This document shows positions 10,243-18,737 of a DNA stretch of 64,000 bases, one piece after another. The DNA lies in the NCBI RefSeq assembly GCF_900114895.1, contig NZ_FOUO01000003.1:124001-188000 (forward strand), written 5' to 3'. The notes under the pieces are model-generated. The model was not told the origin of the DNA. It saw only the letters and a program-made list of their open reading frames with translations, and made no database searches. Every line of letters starts with the position of its first letter. Positions within the stretch are counted from its first letter, which is position 1. The stretch is from Ectothiorhodospira mobilis. Lineage in GTDB: Bacteria > Pseudomonadota > Gammaproteobacteria > Ectothiorhodospirales > Ectothiorhodospiraceae. The position numbers and the translations under genes are program-made.

Positions 10243-10920
10243 ATGGACCTCTCCTCGATCAAAGACGCCTACCGGCGCTATGCCCGCCATTACGATACCG
10301 TATTCGGCCCCGTCTTCGCCGCCGGCCGGCGCATGGCGGTGCAGCGCGTGAACACGCGCCCGGGACAACGCATCCTGGAGGTGGGGGTGGGCACGGGACT
10401 TTCCCTGCCGGATTACCGCGATGATGCACGGGTCACGGGCATCGACGTCAGTCCCGAGATGCTCCAGGTGGCCCGGCGTCGGGTGGAGGCCCTGGGCCTT
10501 GCCCATGTGGAGGGCCTGGTGGAGATGGACGGGGAATGCCTGGGGTTCCCCGACGATCACTTCGACGCCGTGGTGGCCATGTACGTGGCCTCGGTGGTGC
10601 CCCATCCGGACCGGCTCATGGCGGAGATGCAGCGGGTCTGCGCCCCCGGGGGGGACGTGCTGGTGATCAACCACTTCGCCTCCACCCATCCCCTGGTGCG
10701 CCGGGCGGAGCGGGCCCTGCGGCCGCTGTCGCGCCTGGTGGGCTTTCGCACCGACATGGAACTGGACAGCCTGCCGGAGCTGCCGGATCTGCACCGGGTG
10801 AGCGTGGAGCCGGCCAACCTGTTCGGCTACTGGAAGCTGGTGCACTACCGCAACGGGGCAATGCCCCTGGGGGAGGGCGGCGGCGTCCCGGAGGTGCAAC
10901 CGGTGGACCAGCCGGGCTGA
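10243..10920 (+). CDS. pmtA: Phosphatidylethanolamine N-methyltransferase-like (PmtA family, Rhodobacter type)
   Basis: 225-residue soluble class I SAM-dependent methyltransferase. The SAM loop ILEVGVGTG is at residues 44-52, with GIDVSPEML after it and a VVAMYVASVVPHP segment typical of Rhodobacter-type PmtA rather than UbiE. Such enzymes methylate phosphatidylethanolamine toward phosphatidylcholine. The N-terminal YARHYDTVFGPVFAAGR and the VEGLVEMDGE block support that group. It is followed 74 bases later by the ATP-grasp gene, with no functional link apparent. A related small-molecule methyltransferase role cannot be excluded. Confidence 0.75.
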   Translation: MDLSSIKDAYRRYARHYDTVFGPVFAAGRRMAVQRVNTRPGQRILEVGVGTGLSLPDYRDDARVTGIDVSPEMLQVARRRVEALGLAHVEGLVEMDGECLGFPDDHFDAVVAMYVASVVPHPDRLMAEMQRVCAPGGDVLVINHFASTHPLVRRAERALRPLSRLVGFRTDMELDSLPELPDLHRVSVEPANLFGYWKLVHYRNGAMPLGEGGGVPEVQPVDQPG

Positions 10921-10994
10921 TCCCCTTGGGCGGATCCCGCTGGCGGGGTATCCTGAAGCGGGCGGCATCGTCCAGGTAACGGCCAGGGGGACCC

Positions 10995-12449
10995 ATGGGC
11001 ATCGATTGGCAGCGCTACGACCCCGGCGGGTTCTACGACGAGCTCATGGCCGCCCCCGGACAGCCGCGTCCCGCCGCCCGCACCCTGGCCAACTACCTGG
11101 CCTCCCTGGGGGATGCGGAGATCCAGGAGCGGCGCCTGGCGGCGGAGCACGCCATCCTGGAGATGGGCATCTCCTTTACCGTCTACACCGAGGGGGGCAA
11201 CATCGACCGGGCCTGGCCCTTCGACATCATCCCCCGCATCATCCCCCTGGAGGAATGGATCCGGGTGGAGCGGGGCCTGCGCCAGCGCCTCACCGCCCTG
11301 AACCGTTTCATCGACGACCTCTACAACGAGCGGCGCATCGTCCGGGACGGGGTGGTGCCGGAGGCGGTGCTGGCCCATTCCCGCAACTTCCGCGAGCAGT
11401 GCCGGGGTATGCGGCCGGTGCACGGGGTCTGGGCCCACATCTGCGGCTCGGACCTGGTGCGCGATGCCGACGGGTGCTTCTATGTCCTGGAGGACAACCT
11501 GCGGGTGCCCTCCGGGGTCTCCTACATGCTGGAGAACCGGCAGGTGACCAAGCGGGTCTTCCCGGAGCTGTTCGAACATCACAGCATCCGTCCCGTGGAC
11601 GAATACCCGGCCCAGCTCTTCGACATGCTGGCCAGTCTCTCCCCCCGTCCCATGGACTACCCCCAGGTGGTGGTGCTCACCCCGGGGATCTACAACTCCG
11701 CCTACTTCGAGCACGCCTACCTGGCCCAGCGCATGGGGGCGGAGCTGGTGGAGGGGGCCGACCTCAGGGTGGCGGAGGACGACTGTGTCTACATGCGCAC
11801 CATCGAGGGCCCGGCACGGGTGGACGTGATCTACCGGCGCATCGATGACCTGTATCTGGATCCGGAGGTCTTCCAGCCCGACTCCCTGCTGGGGGTGCCG
11901 GGGCTGATGCGCGCCTGGCGGGCCGGCAACGTGGCCCTGGTGAACGCACCCGGGGCCGGCGTGGCGGACGACAAGGTGATCTACGCCTTCGTCCCCGACA
12001 TGATCCGCTACTACCTGGACGAGGCGCCGATCCTGCCCAACGTGCCCACCTACCTGTGCATGGACCCGCGCCAGCGGGAGCACGTGCTGGCCCATCTGGA
12101 CCAACTGGTGGTGAAACCCGCCAACGAATCGGGCGGTTACGGCATGCTGGTGGGCCCCCATGCCACCCCGGAACAGCGCCAGGCCTTCGCCGACCTGATC
12201 CGCCGCGATCCGCGCAACTACATCGCCCAGCCCACCCTGCAGTTGTCCACGGCCCCCACCCTCTGCGACGGGGCCGTGGAGCCGCGACACCTGGACCTGC
12301 GTCCCTTCGTCCTGCAGGGGGTGCGCAGTGACGTCACCGCCGGCGGGCTCACCCGCGTGGCCCTGCGCCGGGGCTCCCTGGTGGTGAATTCCTCCCAGGG
12401 CGGGGGCAGCAAGGACACCTGGATCGTGGATACGGACCCCGGGGACTGA
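10995..12449 (+). CDS. Circularly permuted type 2 ATP-grasp protein (DUF404/DUF407)
   Basis: 484-residue member of the permuted ATP-grasp family proposed to make peptide-like amide bonds using ATP. Visible features are the N-terminal DELM-like opening, the FDIIPRIIP segment, [20 protein letters not shown], and the nucleotide-binding stretch [13 protein letters not shown] near residues 374-386. It is followed after 5 bases by an alpha-E gene and then, convergently, by an Anbu gene. These three families are known to travel together, often with a transglutaminase-like peptidase that is not present here. Substrate unknown. Confidence 0.9.
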   Translation: MGIDWQRYDPGGFYDELMAAPGQPRPAARTLANYLASLGDAEIQERRLAAEHAILEMGISFTVYTEGGNIDRAWPFDIIPRIIPLEEWIRVERGLRQRLTALNRFIDDLYNERRIVRDGVVPEAVLAHSRNFREQCRGMRPVHGVWAHICGSDLVRDADGCFYVLEDNLRVPSGVSYMLENRQVTKRVFPELFEHHSIRPVDEYPAQLFDMLASLSPRPMDYPQVVVLTPGIYNSAYFEHAYLAQRMGAELVEGADLRVAEDDCVYMRTIEGPARVDVIYRRIDDLYLDPEVFQPDSLLGVPGLMRAWRAGNVALVNAPGAGVADDKVIYAFVPDMIRYYLDEAPILPNVPTYLCMDPRQREHVLAHLDQLVVKPANESGGYGMLVGPHATPEQRQAFADLIRRDPRNYIAQPTLQLSTAPTLCDGAVEPRHLDLRPFVLQGVRSDVTAGGLTRVALRRGSLVVNSSQGGGSKDTWIVDTDPGD

Positions 12450-12454
12450 CACCC

Positions 12455-13435
12455 ATGCTCTCCCGCGTCGCCGAACGGCTCTACTGGATGGCCCGCTACC
12501 TGGAACGGGCCGAGAACACCGCGCGCATGGTCACGGCCTTCAACCACCTGGCCCTGGACATGCCCCGGCAGGTGCGCCTCTCCTGGCGGGGCCTGGTGGC
12601 CATCACCGGCAACGAGGCGGTGTTCGATGCCCGCTATCCGGAATACACGGAGGCCGACGTCATCCGCTTCCTGCTGGGGGACCCGAGGAACCCCGGGTCC
12701 ATCCTCCATTGCCTGACCCAGGCCCGGGAGAACGTGCGCACCACCCGGGACCGGGTCCCCACCGAGGTCTGGGAGACAGTGAACGAGCTGCATCTCCACG
12801 CCCGCTACAAGCTGGACGCCGGGGAGGGCAAGCGCGGGCGGTACCGTTACCTGTCCCAGATCCGGGACCGCTGCCAGCAGATCACCGGCATGCTGGCGGG
12901 CACCATGAGCCATGACCAGGGCTACGAGTTCATCCGCGCCGGACGCAACCTGGAGCGGGCGGACATGACCTCCCGCCTCCTGGACGTGGGGGCGGTGGGC
13001 CTGCTGGCCCGGGAGGATGGGGCGGAGGGGGCAGAGGCCTTGGCCATGGAGGGGTTGCTGTGGATGAACGTGCTCCGCTCCCTGAGTGCCTTCCAGATGT
13101 ACCGCCAGCACGTGCGCCGGCGCATCAATCCCGCCGATGTGCTGCGTTACCTCATCCAGGACACCCAGTTCCCCCGGGCCATCGCCCATGCCCTGGGGGA
13201 GGTGGAGGGCAGTCTGGCCCGGCTGCCGCGGGGCGATCTGCCCCTGCGCCTGGCCCTGCAGGTGAAGCGCCACGCCCTGGAGGCGGACATCGAACCCCTC
13301 CTGGAGGCCCGTGTCCTGCATCGCTTCATCGATGACCTGCAGCGGGAGATGGGGGATCTGCACGGCCTGATCAGCAATACCTGGTTCCATCCCGGTACCG
13401 CCGGGGGGCGGCAGGTGCAGACCGCCGGGGACTGA
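12455..13435 (+). CDS. Alpha-E domain-containing protein (DUF403)
   Basis: 326-residue, all-helical protein of the alpha-E family, defined by the conserved helix-borne acidic residues seen at the start (MLSRVAERLYWMARYLERAE). It directly follows the ATP-grasp gene with a 5-base gap and is almost certainly translated from the same message. Family proposal: the two form a peptide-ligase module whose product may be handled by Anbu or a transglutaminase-like peptidase. It ends 10 bases from the stop of the convergent Anbu gene. Confidence 0.9.
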   Translation: MLSRVAERLYWMARYLERAENTARMVTAFNHLALDMPRQVRLSWRGLVAITGNEAVFDARYPEYTEADVIRFLLGDPRNPGSILHCLTQARENVRTTRDRVPTEVWETVNELHLHARYKLDAGEGKRGRYRYLSQIRDRCQQITGMLAGTMSHDQGYEFIRAGRNLERADMTSRLLDVGAVGLLAREDGAEGAEALAMEGLLWMNVLRSLSAFQMYRQHVRRRINPADVLRYLIQDTQFPRAIAHALGEVEGSLARLPRGDLPLRLALQVKRHALEADIEPLLEARVLHRFIDDLQREMGDLHGLISNTWFHPGTAGGRQVQTAGD

Positions 13436-13445
13436 TCCCCCGGCG

Positions 13446-14216
13446 TTACCGGGACGGGTCGTGCCGTACCGGCACGGGGGCCCCCGCCGATTCCCAGTCG
13501 AACCGCGGCAGGTCGCGGAAGGCGCGGCGGATGTTGTCGTCCCAGGCCGCCTTCAGGTCCGCCAGATAGGGATCGTCCGCCTCCAGGCACAGGTAGTGCT
13601 CGAAATGCAGGCGGTCCCGTTCGTAGACGATCACCTCCAAAGGGGGGCCCACGGTGACGTTGGAACGCATGGTAGAGTCGATGGACACCAGGGCGCAACG
13701 GGCCGCGTCCCCCAGGGGGGTGTCGCGGGTGATGATGCGGTCCAGGATGGGCTTGCCGTACTTGCTCTCGCCGATCTGCAGGTAGCGGGTCTGGGCGGAG
13801 GTGGTGATGAAGTTCCCCTGGGGATAGATCAGGAAGAGTTCCGGGGCCTGTTGGCGCAGCTGTCCCCCCAGGATGAACGTGGCCTCCGCCGTGAAGCCCG
13901 CGCGGGTGAGGGCCTCGCCGTGTTTCTCCTGCTCCTCGCGGTTGATCCGGCCCAGGTACTCCGCGGCTCCGGCCATGTCCCGCACCGTGTACAGGCTGTG
14001 GGCGGCGCCGTCCTCGATGTCGCGGCGCAACCGCCCCAGGACCGCCTGGGTGGTGGCCAGGTTGCCCGCCGTGAGCAGCACGAAGACCCGCTCTCCGGGG
14101 CGTTCGAAGGTGTGCATCTTGCCATAGGTGCTCACCTGGTCGGCCCCGGCGTTGGTGCGGGAGTCCGAGGCGAAGACGAGTCCGGCATCCACGGTGAGGG
14201 CGAGGCAGTAGGTCAT
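13446..14216 (-). CDS. Anbu, proteasome-like NTN hydrolase
   Basis: 256-residue 20S-proteasome-type hydrolase. The start at 14216 gives MTYCLALTVDAGLVFASDSR, the usual Anbu N-terminus. Met removal would expose Thr2 as the N-terminal nucleophile, and the SDSRTNAG segment matches family members. A longer reading from 14285 adds Pro-rich sequence with no ribosome-binding site. Anbu forms open-ring or helical assemblies and its substrate is not established. It lies tail-to-tail with the ATP-grasp/alpha-E pair, instead of in line with them as in many genomes. Confidence 0.9.
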   Translation of the reverse strand: MTYCLALTVDAGLVFASDSRTNAGADQVSTYGKMHTFERPGERVFVLLTAGNLATTQAVLGRLRRDIEDGAAHSLYTVRDMAGAAEYLGRINREEQEKHGEALTRAGFTAEATFILGGQLRQQAPELFLIYPQGNFITTSAQTRYLQIGESKYGKPILDRIITRDTPLGDAARCALVSIDSTMRSNVTVGPPLEVIVYERDRLHFEHYLCLEADDPYLADLKAAWDDNIRRAFRDLPRFDWESAGAPVPVRHDPSR

Positions 14217-14289
14217 GGCAAGGCGGTCCGGGGGCGGGGGTGCTGCATGGTAGCAGGGGGCGGGCCCCGGCGCGAACGGGCCCAAACGG

Positions 14290-15045
14290 TCAATCCATGC
14301 GCTCGACGCGCACCCGCAGGTCCAGCACGTGGCGGCGTTCCGGCTCTCGGGTGCGCAGCACCCGGGTGCCTTCCTCGAAGGTCTCCCGGCGCAGGCTGCT
14401 CAGGGGGATCCATTCCCCCAGATCCGCGGTCACCGTCGTCTCCACCGCCTGGCTGAGGCTGCGTCCGCCGCCGGCGGGATCGGGGCGCTCGCGCAGGCTG
14501 CGGATGTGCAGGCGCACCCGCTCCCCCGGCAGCAGCCGCGCCGTCACCAAAAAGCCCTCCTGCAGCCGCTGGCGTGTGATATGGGGCTCCACGGCGATGC
14601 CGCCGGGGACCGGCACCAGCCGTGCGCTCCCCTGGGGCAGGTTGCGCTCACCGCGCACCAGGGCCGTTTCCCCTTCCAGCAGCCGCAGGCTGCGGATGCC
14701 GGTGTCGCGGCGGGTGGTGATGCGGCGGCCGCCCTCGGTGTCCGCATCCGCCTCCCCCCATTGCAGGCTCAGGCGCAGGCCCGCCGCGGCCATGTCCAGA
14801 TCGGCGACAGCCTGCTCCAGCTGCGCCAGGGTGGCGGGTTCGGCGCGGGCCACCAGGCGCATCCCCTCTCCGGTGAGGGTCTCCCCCGGGCCCAGCAGGG
14901 GCCGCAGCAGGGGGAGCAGGTCTTCAGCGGGACGGTGCTGCAGGGGGATGACCCGGATCGGCCGCTCCTTAGCCCCCGCCGGCAGCATCAGCTCCGGGGC
15001 CAGTAGGAGGACGGCGGAAAGGCCGAGGAACGGGCGTCGCTTCAC
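14290..15045 (-). CDS. Exported protein with a secretin N-terminal-like domain
   Basis: 251 residues from GTG 15045, with a signal-like N-terminus (basic KRR, then LGLSAVLLLAPELML). The block after the signal (IRVIPLQHRPAEDLLPLLRP, then a repeat ending TLAQLEQAVADLD) resembles the short N1/NolW domain of secretins. The rest is beta-rich and lacks the membrane pore domain, so it is not a full secretin. Its start overlaps the stop of the upstream gene by 4 bases (GTGA), indicating coupling to the DUF7931-like gene. Function unknown. Confidence 0.7.
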   Translation of the reverse strand: MKRRPFLGLSAVLLLAPELMLPAGAKERPIRVIPLQHRPAEDLLPLLRPLLGPGETLTGEGMRLVARAEPATLAQLEQAVADLDMAAAGLRLSLQWGEADADTEGGRRITTRRDTGIRSLRLLEGETALVRGERNLPQGSARLVPVPGGIAVEPHITRQRLQEGFLVTARLLPGERVRLHIRSLRERPDPAGGGRSLSQAVETTVTADLGEWIPLSSLRRETFEEGTRVLRTREPERRHVLDLRVRVERMD

Positions 15046-15575
15046 AGGTAGAGGCGTCTCAGGTGGGGATCGGGCTCGGCCGCATCCCAAAGGGTCTGGA
15101 ATTCGGCCATCAGCAATTTGGACCGGCGCGGGGCATGGAAATTCGCCGTGCCCTGGTGGCGATCCCCCCGGGGTTGGTGGATGCAGCCCACGCCGTCGGC
15201 GATGAGGAAGGCGTCCACACGGGTCTTGCGGTCCGCCTCGGACATGCGCATCACCTGGATGCGGCTGCTCAGGCGCTGCGCCAGCTCGATGAGGCCATGG
15301 GTGCGCCCCCGCAGGGGTTCGGGGTCCTGGATGAGGATGCGGATCTCGGAGTAGCGGCTGCGCCGTGCCAGCCGGGAACATTCCGCCACCAGTTCCCCTT
15401 GGTCGTAGAGGTCGGGATCCAGGTGCCGGCTCACCAGCTGCAGGCTGCGCCGGGCCTGTGCGGCCATGGCAAGGGTGGCAGCGAGCAGATCCGCGCTGCC
15501 TTCCAGGGGGACGTCGTCCCGGATCTTGCCCAGGATGGCCGTATCAAGGGGGGGGTGGGGGGATGGATCGGACAT
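15042..15575 (-). CDS. DUF7931-like protein (phospholipase D-like fold suspected)
   Basis: 177-residue cytosolic protein. GGGAGA precedes ATG 15575 by 6 bases. The central part (AAQARRSLQLVSRHLDPDLYD, then RYSEIRILIQDP) resembles the DUF7931 domain found in gammaproteobacteria, where it can be fused to acetyltransferases. The LLxSRxLDPxLYD region looks like a degenerate phospholipase D fold without clear HKD motifs. It is translationally coupled to the secretin-domain gene. Family assignment is from memory; function unknown. Confidence 0.6.
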   Translation of the reverse strand: MSDPSPHPPLDTAILGKIRDDVPLEGSADLLAATLAMAAQARRSLQLVSRHLDPDLYDQGELVAECSRLARRSRYSEIRILIQDPEPLRGRTHGLIELAQRLSSRIQVMRMSEADRKTRVDAFLIADGVGCIHQPRGDRHQGTANFHAPRRSKLLMAEFQTLWDAAEPDPHLRRLYL

Positions 15576-15595
15576 GGACGATCTCCCGGAAACGG

Positions 15596-15620
15596 AAGGA
15601 CCCGCACGGGGCGGGTCCTT
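15596..15620 (-). terminator. Intrinsic terminator for the HiPIP gene
   Basis: Perfect 10-bp inverted repeat, 15596-15605 with 15611-15620, and a 5-base loop. It starts about 60 bases downstream of the HiPIP stop on the minus strand and ahead of the next gene at 15575. The T-tail is short, as at other terminators here. Confidence 0.6.
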
Positions 15621-15678
15621 GGAACCGGATTGCCGGACCCGTAGGCCATGGGCCCGGTCTGCTCCGGAGGCGGCGGGA

Positions 15679-16002
15679 TCAGCCGCGGGCCACGTAGGCT
15701 GTGCACCAGCCGTTGGCGTTCACCAGCTTGCCGGGGAACACGGCGCAGCCGCCCCATTCGGTCTGGCTGGGGTCGGTGTACAGCAGGCAGTTGATGCACT
15801 GCTGACCTTCCTGATAGGAATCGTGCTCGGAGGTGGTGGCGTCGTGCACGTAGCTCAGGGCCTTGGCCTCGGCGGAGTTCTCGTCCAGGCGTTCGGCGGC
15901 CGCCGCGGTGGTGGTCCAGCCCAGGCCGGCCAGGGGAACGGCGACCATGCCCGCCGCGCCGAACTTCATGAAGCTTCTACGGCTCATGTCTTGCTTCTTC
16001 AT
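15679..16002 (-). CDS. hip: High-potential iron-sulfur protein (HiPIP), Tat-exported
   Basis: 107-residue precursor of a periplasmic [4Fe-4S] electron carrier. The twin-arginine signal MSRRSFMKFGAAG is followed by a hydrophobic stretch and a likely AAAA-E cleavage region near 36. Cluster ligands are C69, C72, C86 and C100 (C-x2-C-x13-C-x13-C, the HiPIP spacing), with the usual Trp/Gly-rich C-terminus. AGGAGAAG lies 4 bases before ATG. HiPIPs carry electrons to photosynthetic reaction centres in purple bacteria or to oxidases in sulfur oxidisers. It is monocistronic, flanked by a terminator and a 212-base upstream gap. Confidence 0.96.
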   Translation of the reverse strand: MKKQDMSRRSFMKFGAAGMVAVPLAGLGWTTTAAAAERLDENSAEAKALSYVHDATTSEHDSYQEGQQCINCLLYTDPSQTEWGGCAVFPGKLVNANGWCTAYVARG

Positions 16003-16214
16003 TGTCTTCTCCTAAGGTCTCGCGATGAGGGGGCGGGCGGGGCGGATGGCGGTTCTGTGCCACCTGTGTCCGCGACCCGCCCGGCGGGCGGCGCCCGTCA
16101 CTGCAAACTACCGGCGGGCACCACGGGCAGACCCGCGGCGAATGATCCCGCCGATATTCCGATTAGTATCCAATAAATGCCTTCAAAGGACCACCCCCCG
16201 TTGGGTCTTGTGGC
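16003..16214 (-). promoter_or_regulatory. Upstream region of the HiPIP gene
   Basis: A 212-base gap between the HiPIP start and the DUF3833 stop. Its far end (about 16150-16190) is markedly more AT-rich than the surroundings, which is where a promoter firing on the minus strand would be expected, but no clear -35/-10 pair with 17-bp spacing was found. Confidence 0.3.
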
Positions 16215-16688
16215 TCAGGAATCCATGCGCCGGAAGACCAGGGTCACGTCCCCCAGGGGCAGGCCGAACTTGCGCATCACGGCACGGTTGATGAGTACCC
16301 CGTCCTCGTGCAGGAACATCCAGTCGTCCATGCGCACCCGCCAGGTGCGCCCCCCCACGGGCAGGCGCAGGGTATAACGGAATTGGAAGGCCTGGCCGAA
16401 GAGGCGTCCCCGGGCCACCCCCTCCACATCATCGGCGCGGCCCTCGTAGGTGTGTTCGTCCAGGCGCCGCAGCCGCCAGACCCGCCGGTCCGTTTCCCCA
16501 TCCGCGAAGGAGAAATCCTCCTCCAGGATCAGCTCCCCATCCTCGATGCGGCCCTGGATGTCCGCGGTGAAGGGCCGGTGGACCCGGCCGAAGCGGTCCT
16601 GGAACAGTCCCCAGGCCCGCACCGGGCCGTCGAAATAGGCCTCCAGGTCCAGCAGGGGGCGGGTATCGGCAAGGTCTTCGGGGCGCAT
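16215..16688 (-). CDS. DUF3833 family protein
   Basis: 157 residues. ATG 16688 is chosen over a GTG at 16697 because the GAGGTGA ribosome-binding site lies at 16694-16700, 5 bases before it. Family features: FDGPVRAWGLFQDRFGRV near the N-terminus, then WRLRRLDEHTYEG, the Trp-Met-Phe-rich MDDWMFLHEDGVLINRAVMRKFG and a final VTLVFRR. Unlike many family members no lipoprotein signal is present, so it is probably cytosolic. It is the last gene of the FAD oxidoreductase-DUF1365-cfa operon, 49 bases after cfa, the usual company for DUF3833. No enzymatic role is established. Confidence 0.8.
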   Translation of the reverse strand: MRPEDLADTRPLLDLEAYFDGPVRAWGLFQDRFGRVHRPFTADIQGRIEDGELILEEDFSFADGETDRRVWRLRRLDEHTYEGRADDVEGVARGRLFGQAFQFRYTLRLPVGGRTWRVRMDDWMFLHEDGVLINRAVMRKFGLPLGDVTLVFRRMDS

Positions 16689-16737
16689 GGCGTTCACCTC
16701 GCGGTTCGGCTTGGGAGGGGGTGGATCCCGGGCGGCC

Positions 16738-17955
16738 TCAGACCGGGGCCTCCAGGACGGTCTGCATCAGGTCGGTGTTGCGCGAGCGAAAGCCCGCCTC
16801 GCAGTAGGCGAGATAGAACCCCCACATGCGCAGGAAGGGCTCGTCGTATCCCAGGGCGCGGATGGCCGGGGCCTGTTCCTGGAACCGTCGGTACCAGCGG
16901 TCCAGGGTGCGGGCGTAGTCGGCGCCGAAGAAGTCCCGCTCCCGGGTGCGCAGGCCGGCGGCTTTGGCCTTGTCCTCGAAGGCCTGTACGGTGGGCAGCA
17001 TCCCCCCGGGGAAGATATAGAGCTGGATGAAATCGGCGGCGCGGCGGTAATAGGCGAAGGCGGCCTCGGCGATGGTGATGACCTGCACGGTGGCGCGCCC
17101 TCCCGGAAGTAGGGCCCGGCGCACGGCAGCGAACCAGTCTTCCCAGAAGGCCTCCCCCACGGCCTCGAACATCTCGATGGAGACCACGTGGTCGAAGCGG
17201 TCCGTCACGTCCCGGTAGTCCTGCAGGCGCAGTTCCACCCGATCCCCCAGTCCCGCCGCCTGCAGGCGTTCCCGGGCGTGGTCCAGCTGTTCCTGGGAGA
17301 GGGTGATACCGGTGACCCGATGCCCCCGGCGGGCGGCGAATTCGGCGAACCCCCCCCAGCCGCAGCCGATCTCCAGGATGTGGGCGCCCGGGGTGGGTTC
17401 GAGGCGCTCCAGCAGCCGGGCGTATTTGCGCTCCTGGGCCGCCTCCAGGGGTTCGTCCTCCGCCGCGAACAGGCCACAGGAGTAGGTCATGCCCGCATCC
17501 AGCCACAGGCGGTAGAAGTCGTTGCCCAGGTCGTAGTGGAAGGCGATATTGCGCCGGCTGCCGTTGCGGTGATTGTCCCGCCGGCGATGGCGCAGATAAT
17601 CGGCCAGGCGGGACCAGGGGGAGGCGTACACCAGGGTGCGCATGTGTTCCTGGTTCACCGAGCCCATGGACAGCAGGGTCTGCAGGTCCGGTGTGTCCCA
17701 TTCCCCGGCCATGTAGCCCTCGCCCAGGCCCACGAGACCCCGGGACAGGAGCCGGCGCAGCAAGGCGCCGGGGCGGTGGATGCGGATGGCTGCGTCCAGG
17801 CCCGGATGCGCCCCCTGGATGGGGTGGGGGCGGCCGTCGGGCCCCGTCACCTGCAGGGATCCCTGGTGCAGCCGTTTGAGTTGCCACAGCAGGAAACGCA
17901 GGGCGGGGTCGGGCCGTTGGTTTCCCGAAACGGTATGGGTGTCTTCCAGGGACAT
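16738..17955 (-). CDS. cfa: Cyclopropane-fatty-acyl-phospholipid synthase family protein
   Basis: 405-residue SAM-dependent methyltransferase acting on the double bonds of membrane phospholipid acyl chains. The SAM site is ILEIGCGWGGFAEFAA, followed by GITLSQEQLDHARERL. The upstream FHYDLGNDFYRLWLD and the C-terminal YCEAGFR are typical of the family. Its ATG overlaps the DUF1365 stop by one base, so it is coupled. Paralogues in such clusters may methylate lipids for products other than cyclopropanes, for example precursors of furan fatty acids. That alternative is inference here. Confidence 0.92.
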   Translation of the reverse strand: MSLEDTHTVSGNQRPDPALRFLLWQLKRLHQGSLQVTGPDGRPHPIQGAHPGLDAAIRIHRPGALLRRLLSRGLVGLGEGYMAGEWDTPDLQTLLSMGSVNQEHMRTLVYASPWSRLADYLRHRRRDNHRNGSRRNIAFHYDLGNDFYRLWLDAGMTYSCGLFAAEDEPLEAAQERKYARLLERLEPTPGAHILEIGCGWGGFAEFAARRGHRVTGITLSQEQLDHARERLQAAGLGDRVELRLQDYRDVTDRFDHVVSIEMFEAVGEAFWEDWFAAVRRALLPGGRATVQVITIAEAAFAYYRRAADFIQLYIFPGGMLPTVQAFEDKAKAAGLRTRERDFFGADYARTLDRWYRRFQEQAPAIRALGYDEPFLRMWGFYLAYCEAGFRSRNTDLMQTVLEAPV

Positions 17956-18737
17956 CAGTCCGCCTCCTTCGCGGCCTTGTCCGGGGGCGGTTGGTAACGC
18001 CCCCCCTTGAGCCAGATCTTCAGGGCCTGCCAGTGGATGCCGAAGATCACCTTCAGGGTCATCAGGGGCATGGCGGCCACGGCCCTGAGCAGTTCGGCGT
18101 CGCAGAGGGGGCGGGCCTCCCCGGTCTGGGTGGCGGCCAGCATGAGCCGGTCGTGCTCATATTCATGGATGAAGACCCCGAGGCGCTCCCCCGGTTCCGC
18201 CAGGCGGAAGTGGTAGCGGGCCGCCATGCCGATGAAGGGGGAGACATAGAAGGCCTTGTCCCGGTCGGCCCGTACCGGCCATGTCATGGATTGTCCTGCG
18301 TCGTGCAGGACATAGTGATGACGCCCGCCGAAGGTGTTGCTCACCTCGCAGATCACCGCCCGCAGGTCCCCGTCGCGGTGATGGCAGTACCACAGGCTCA
18401 GGGGATTGAATACATAACCCAGGACCCGGGGGAAGCACAGCAGGCGGATAGGGCCGCCCTCCAGGTCCACACCGTGGCGGGCCAGCAGGGCATCCGCCCA
18501 GGGACGCAGGGGAGTGCCATCGCCGGGGCCGTGGTCTCGGGCGTGCAGGGAGAGGAGATTGAACCGGTCCACGGAGAACCAGCGCAGGCGGGTGTCCAGG
18601 GCCGGCAAGCGGTCCAGGTCCAGGAGCAGGCTGAAGACCCGGTAGGTGAAACGGTAGCGTACCGGGAAGAGCCGCCGGTGCATCACCCGGGTGCGGTAGA
18701 GGCGTCCGTCCTCGGGGGGGATGGGGGCAGGGGTCAT
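17955..18737 (-). CDS. DUF1365 domain-containing protein
   Basis: 260-residue protein. Family motifs: YRTRVMHRRLFPVRYRFTYR near the start, CFPRVLGYVFNPLSLWYCH, and the middle segment KAFYVSPFIGM. ATG 18737 overlaps the stop of the FAD oxidoreductase gene (ATGA). DUF1365 is almost always found between an FAD-dependent amine-oxidase-like protein and a Cfa-like methyltransferase, as here. A role in the same lipid modification is likely but unproven. The open frame continues upstream only as a shadow of the oxidoreductase gene. Confidence 0.88.
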   Translation of the reverse strand: MTPAPIPPEDGRLYRTRVMHRRLFPVRYRFTYRVFSLLLDLDRLPALDTRLRWFSVDRFNLLSLHARDHGPGDGTPLRPWADALLARHGVDLEGGPIRLLCFPRVLGYVFNPLSLWYCHHRDGDLRAVICEVSNTFGGRHHYVLHDAGQSMTWPVRADRDKAFYVSPFIGMAARYHFRLAEPGERLGVFIHEYEHDRLMLAATQTGEARPLCDAELLRAVAAMPLMTLKVIFGIHWQALKIWLKGGRYQPPPDKAAKEAD

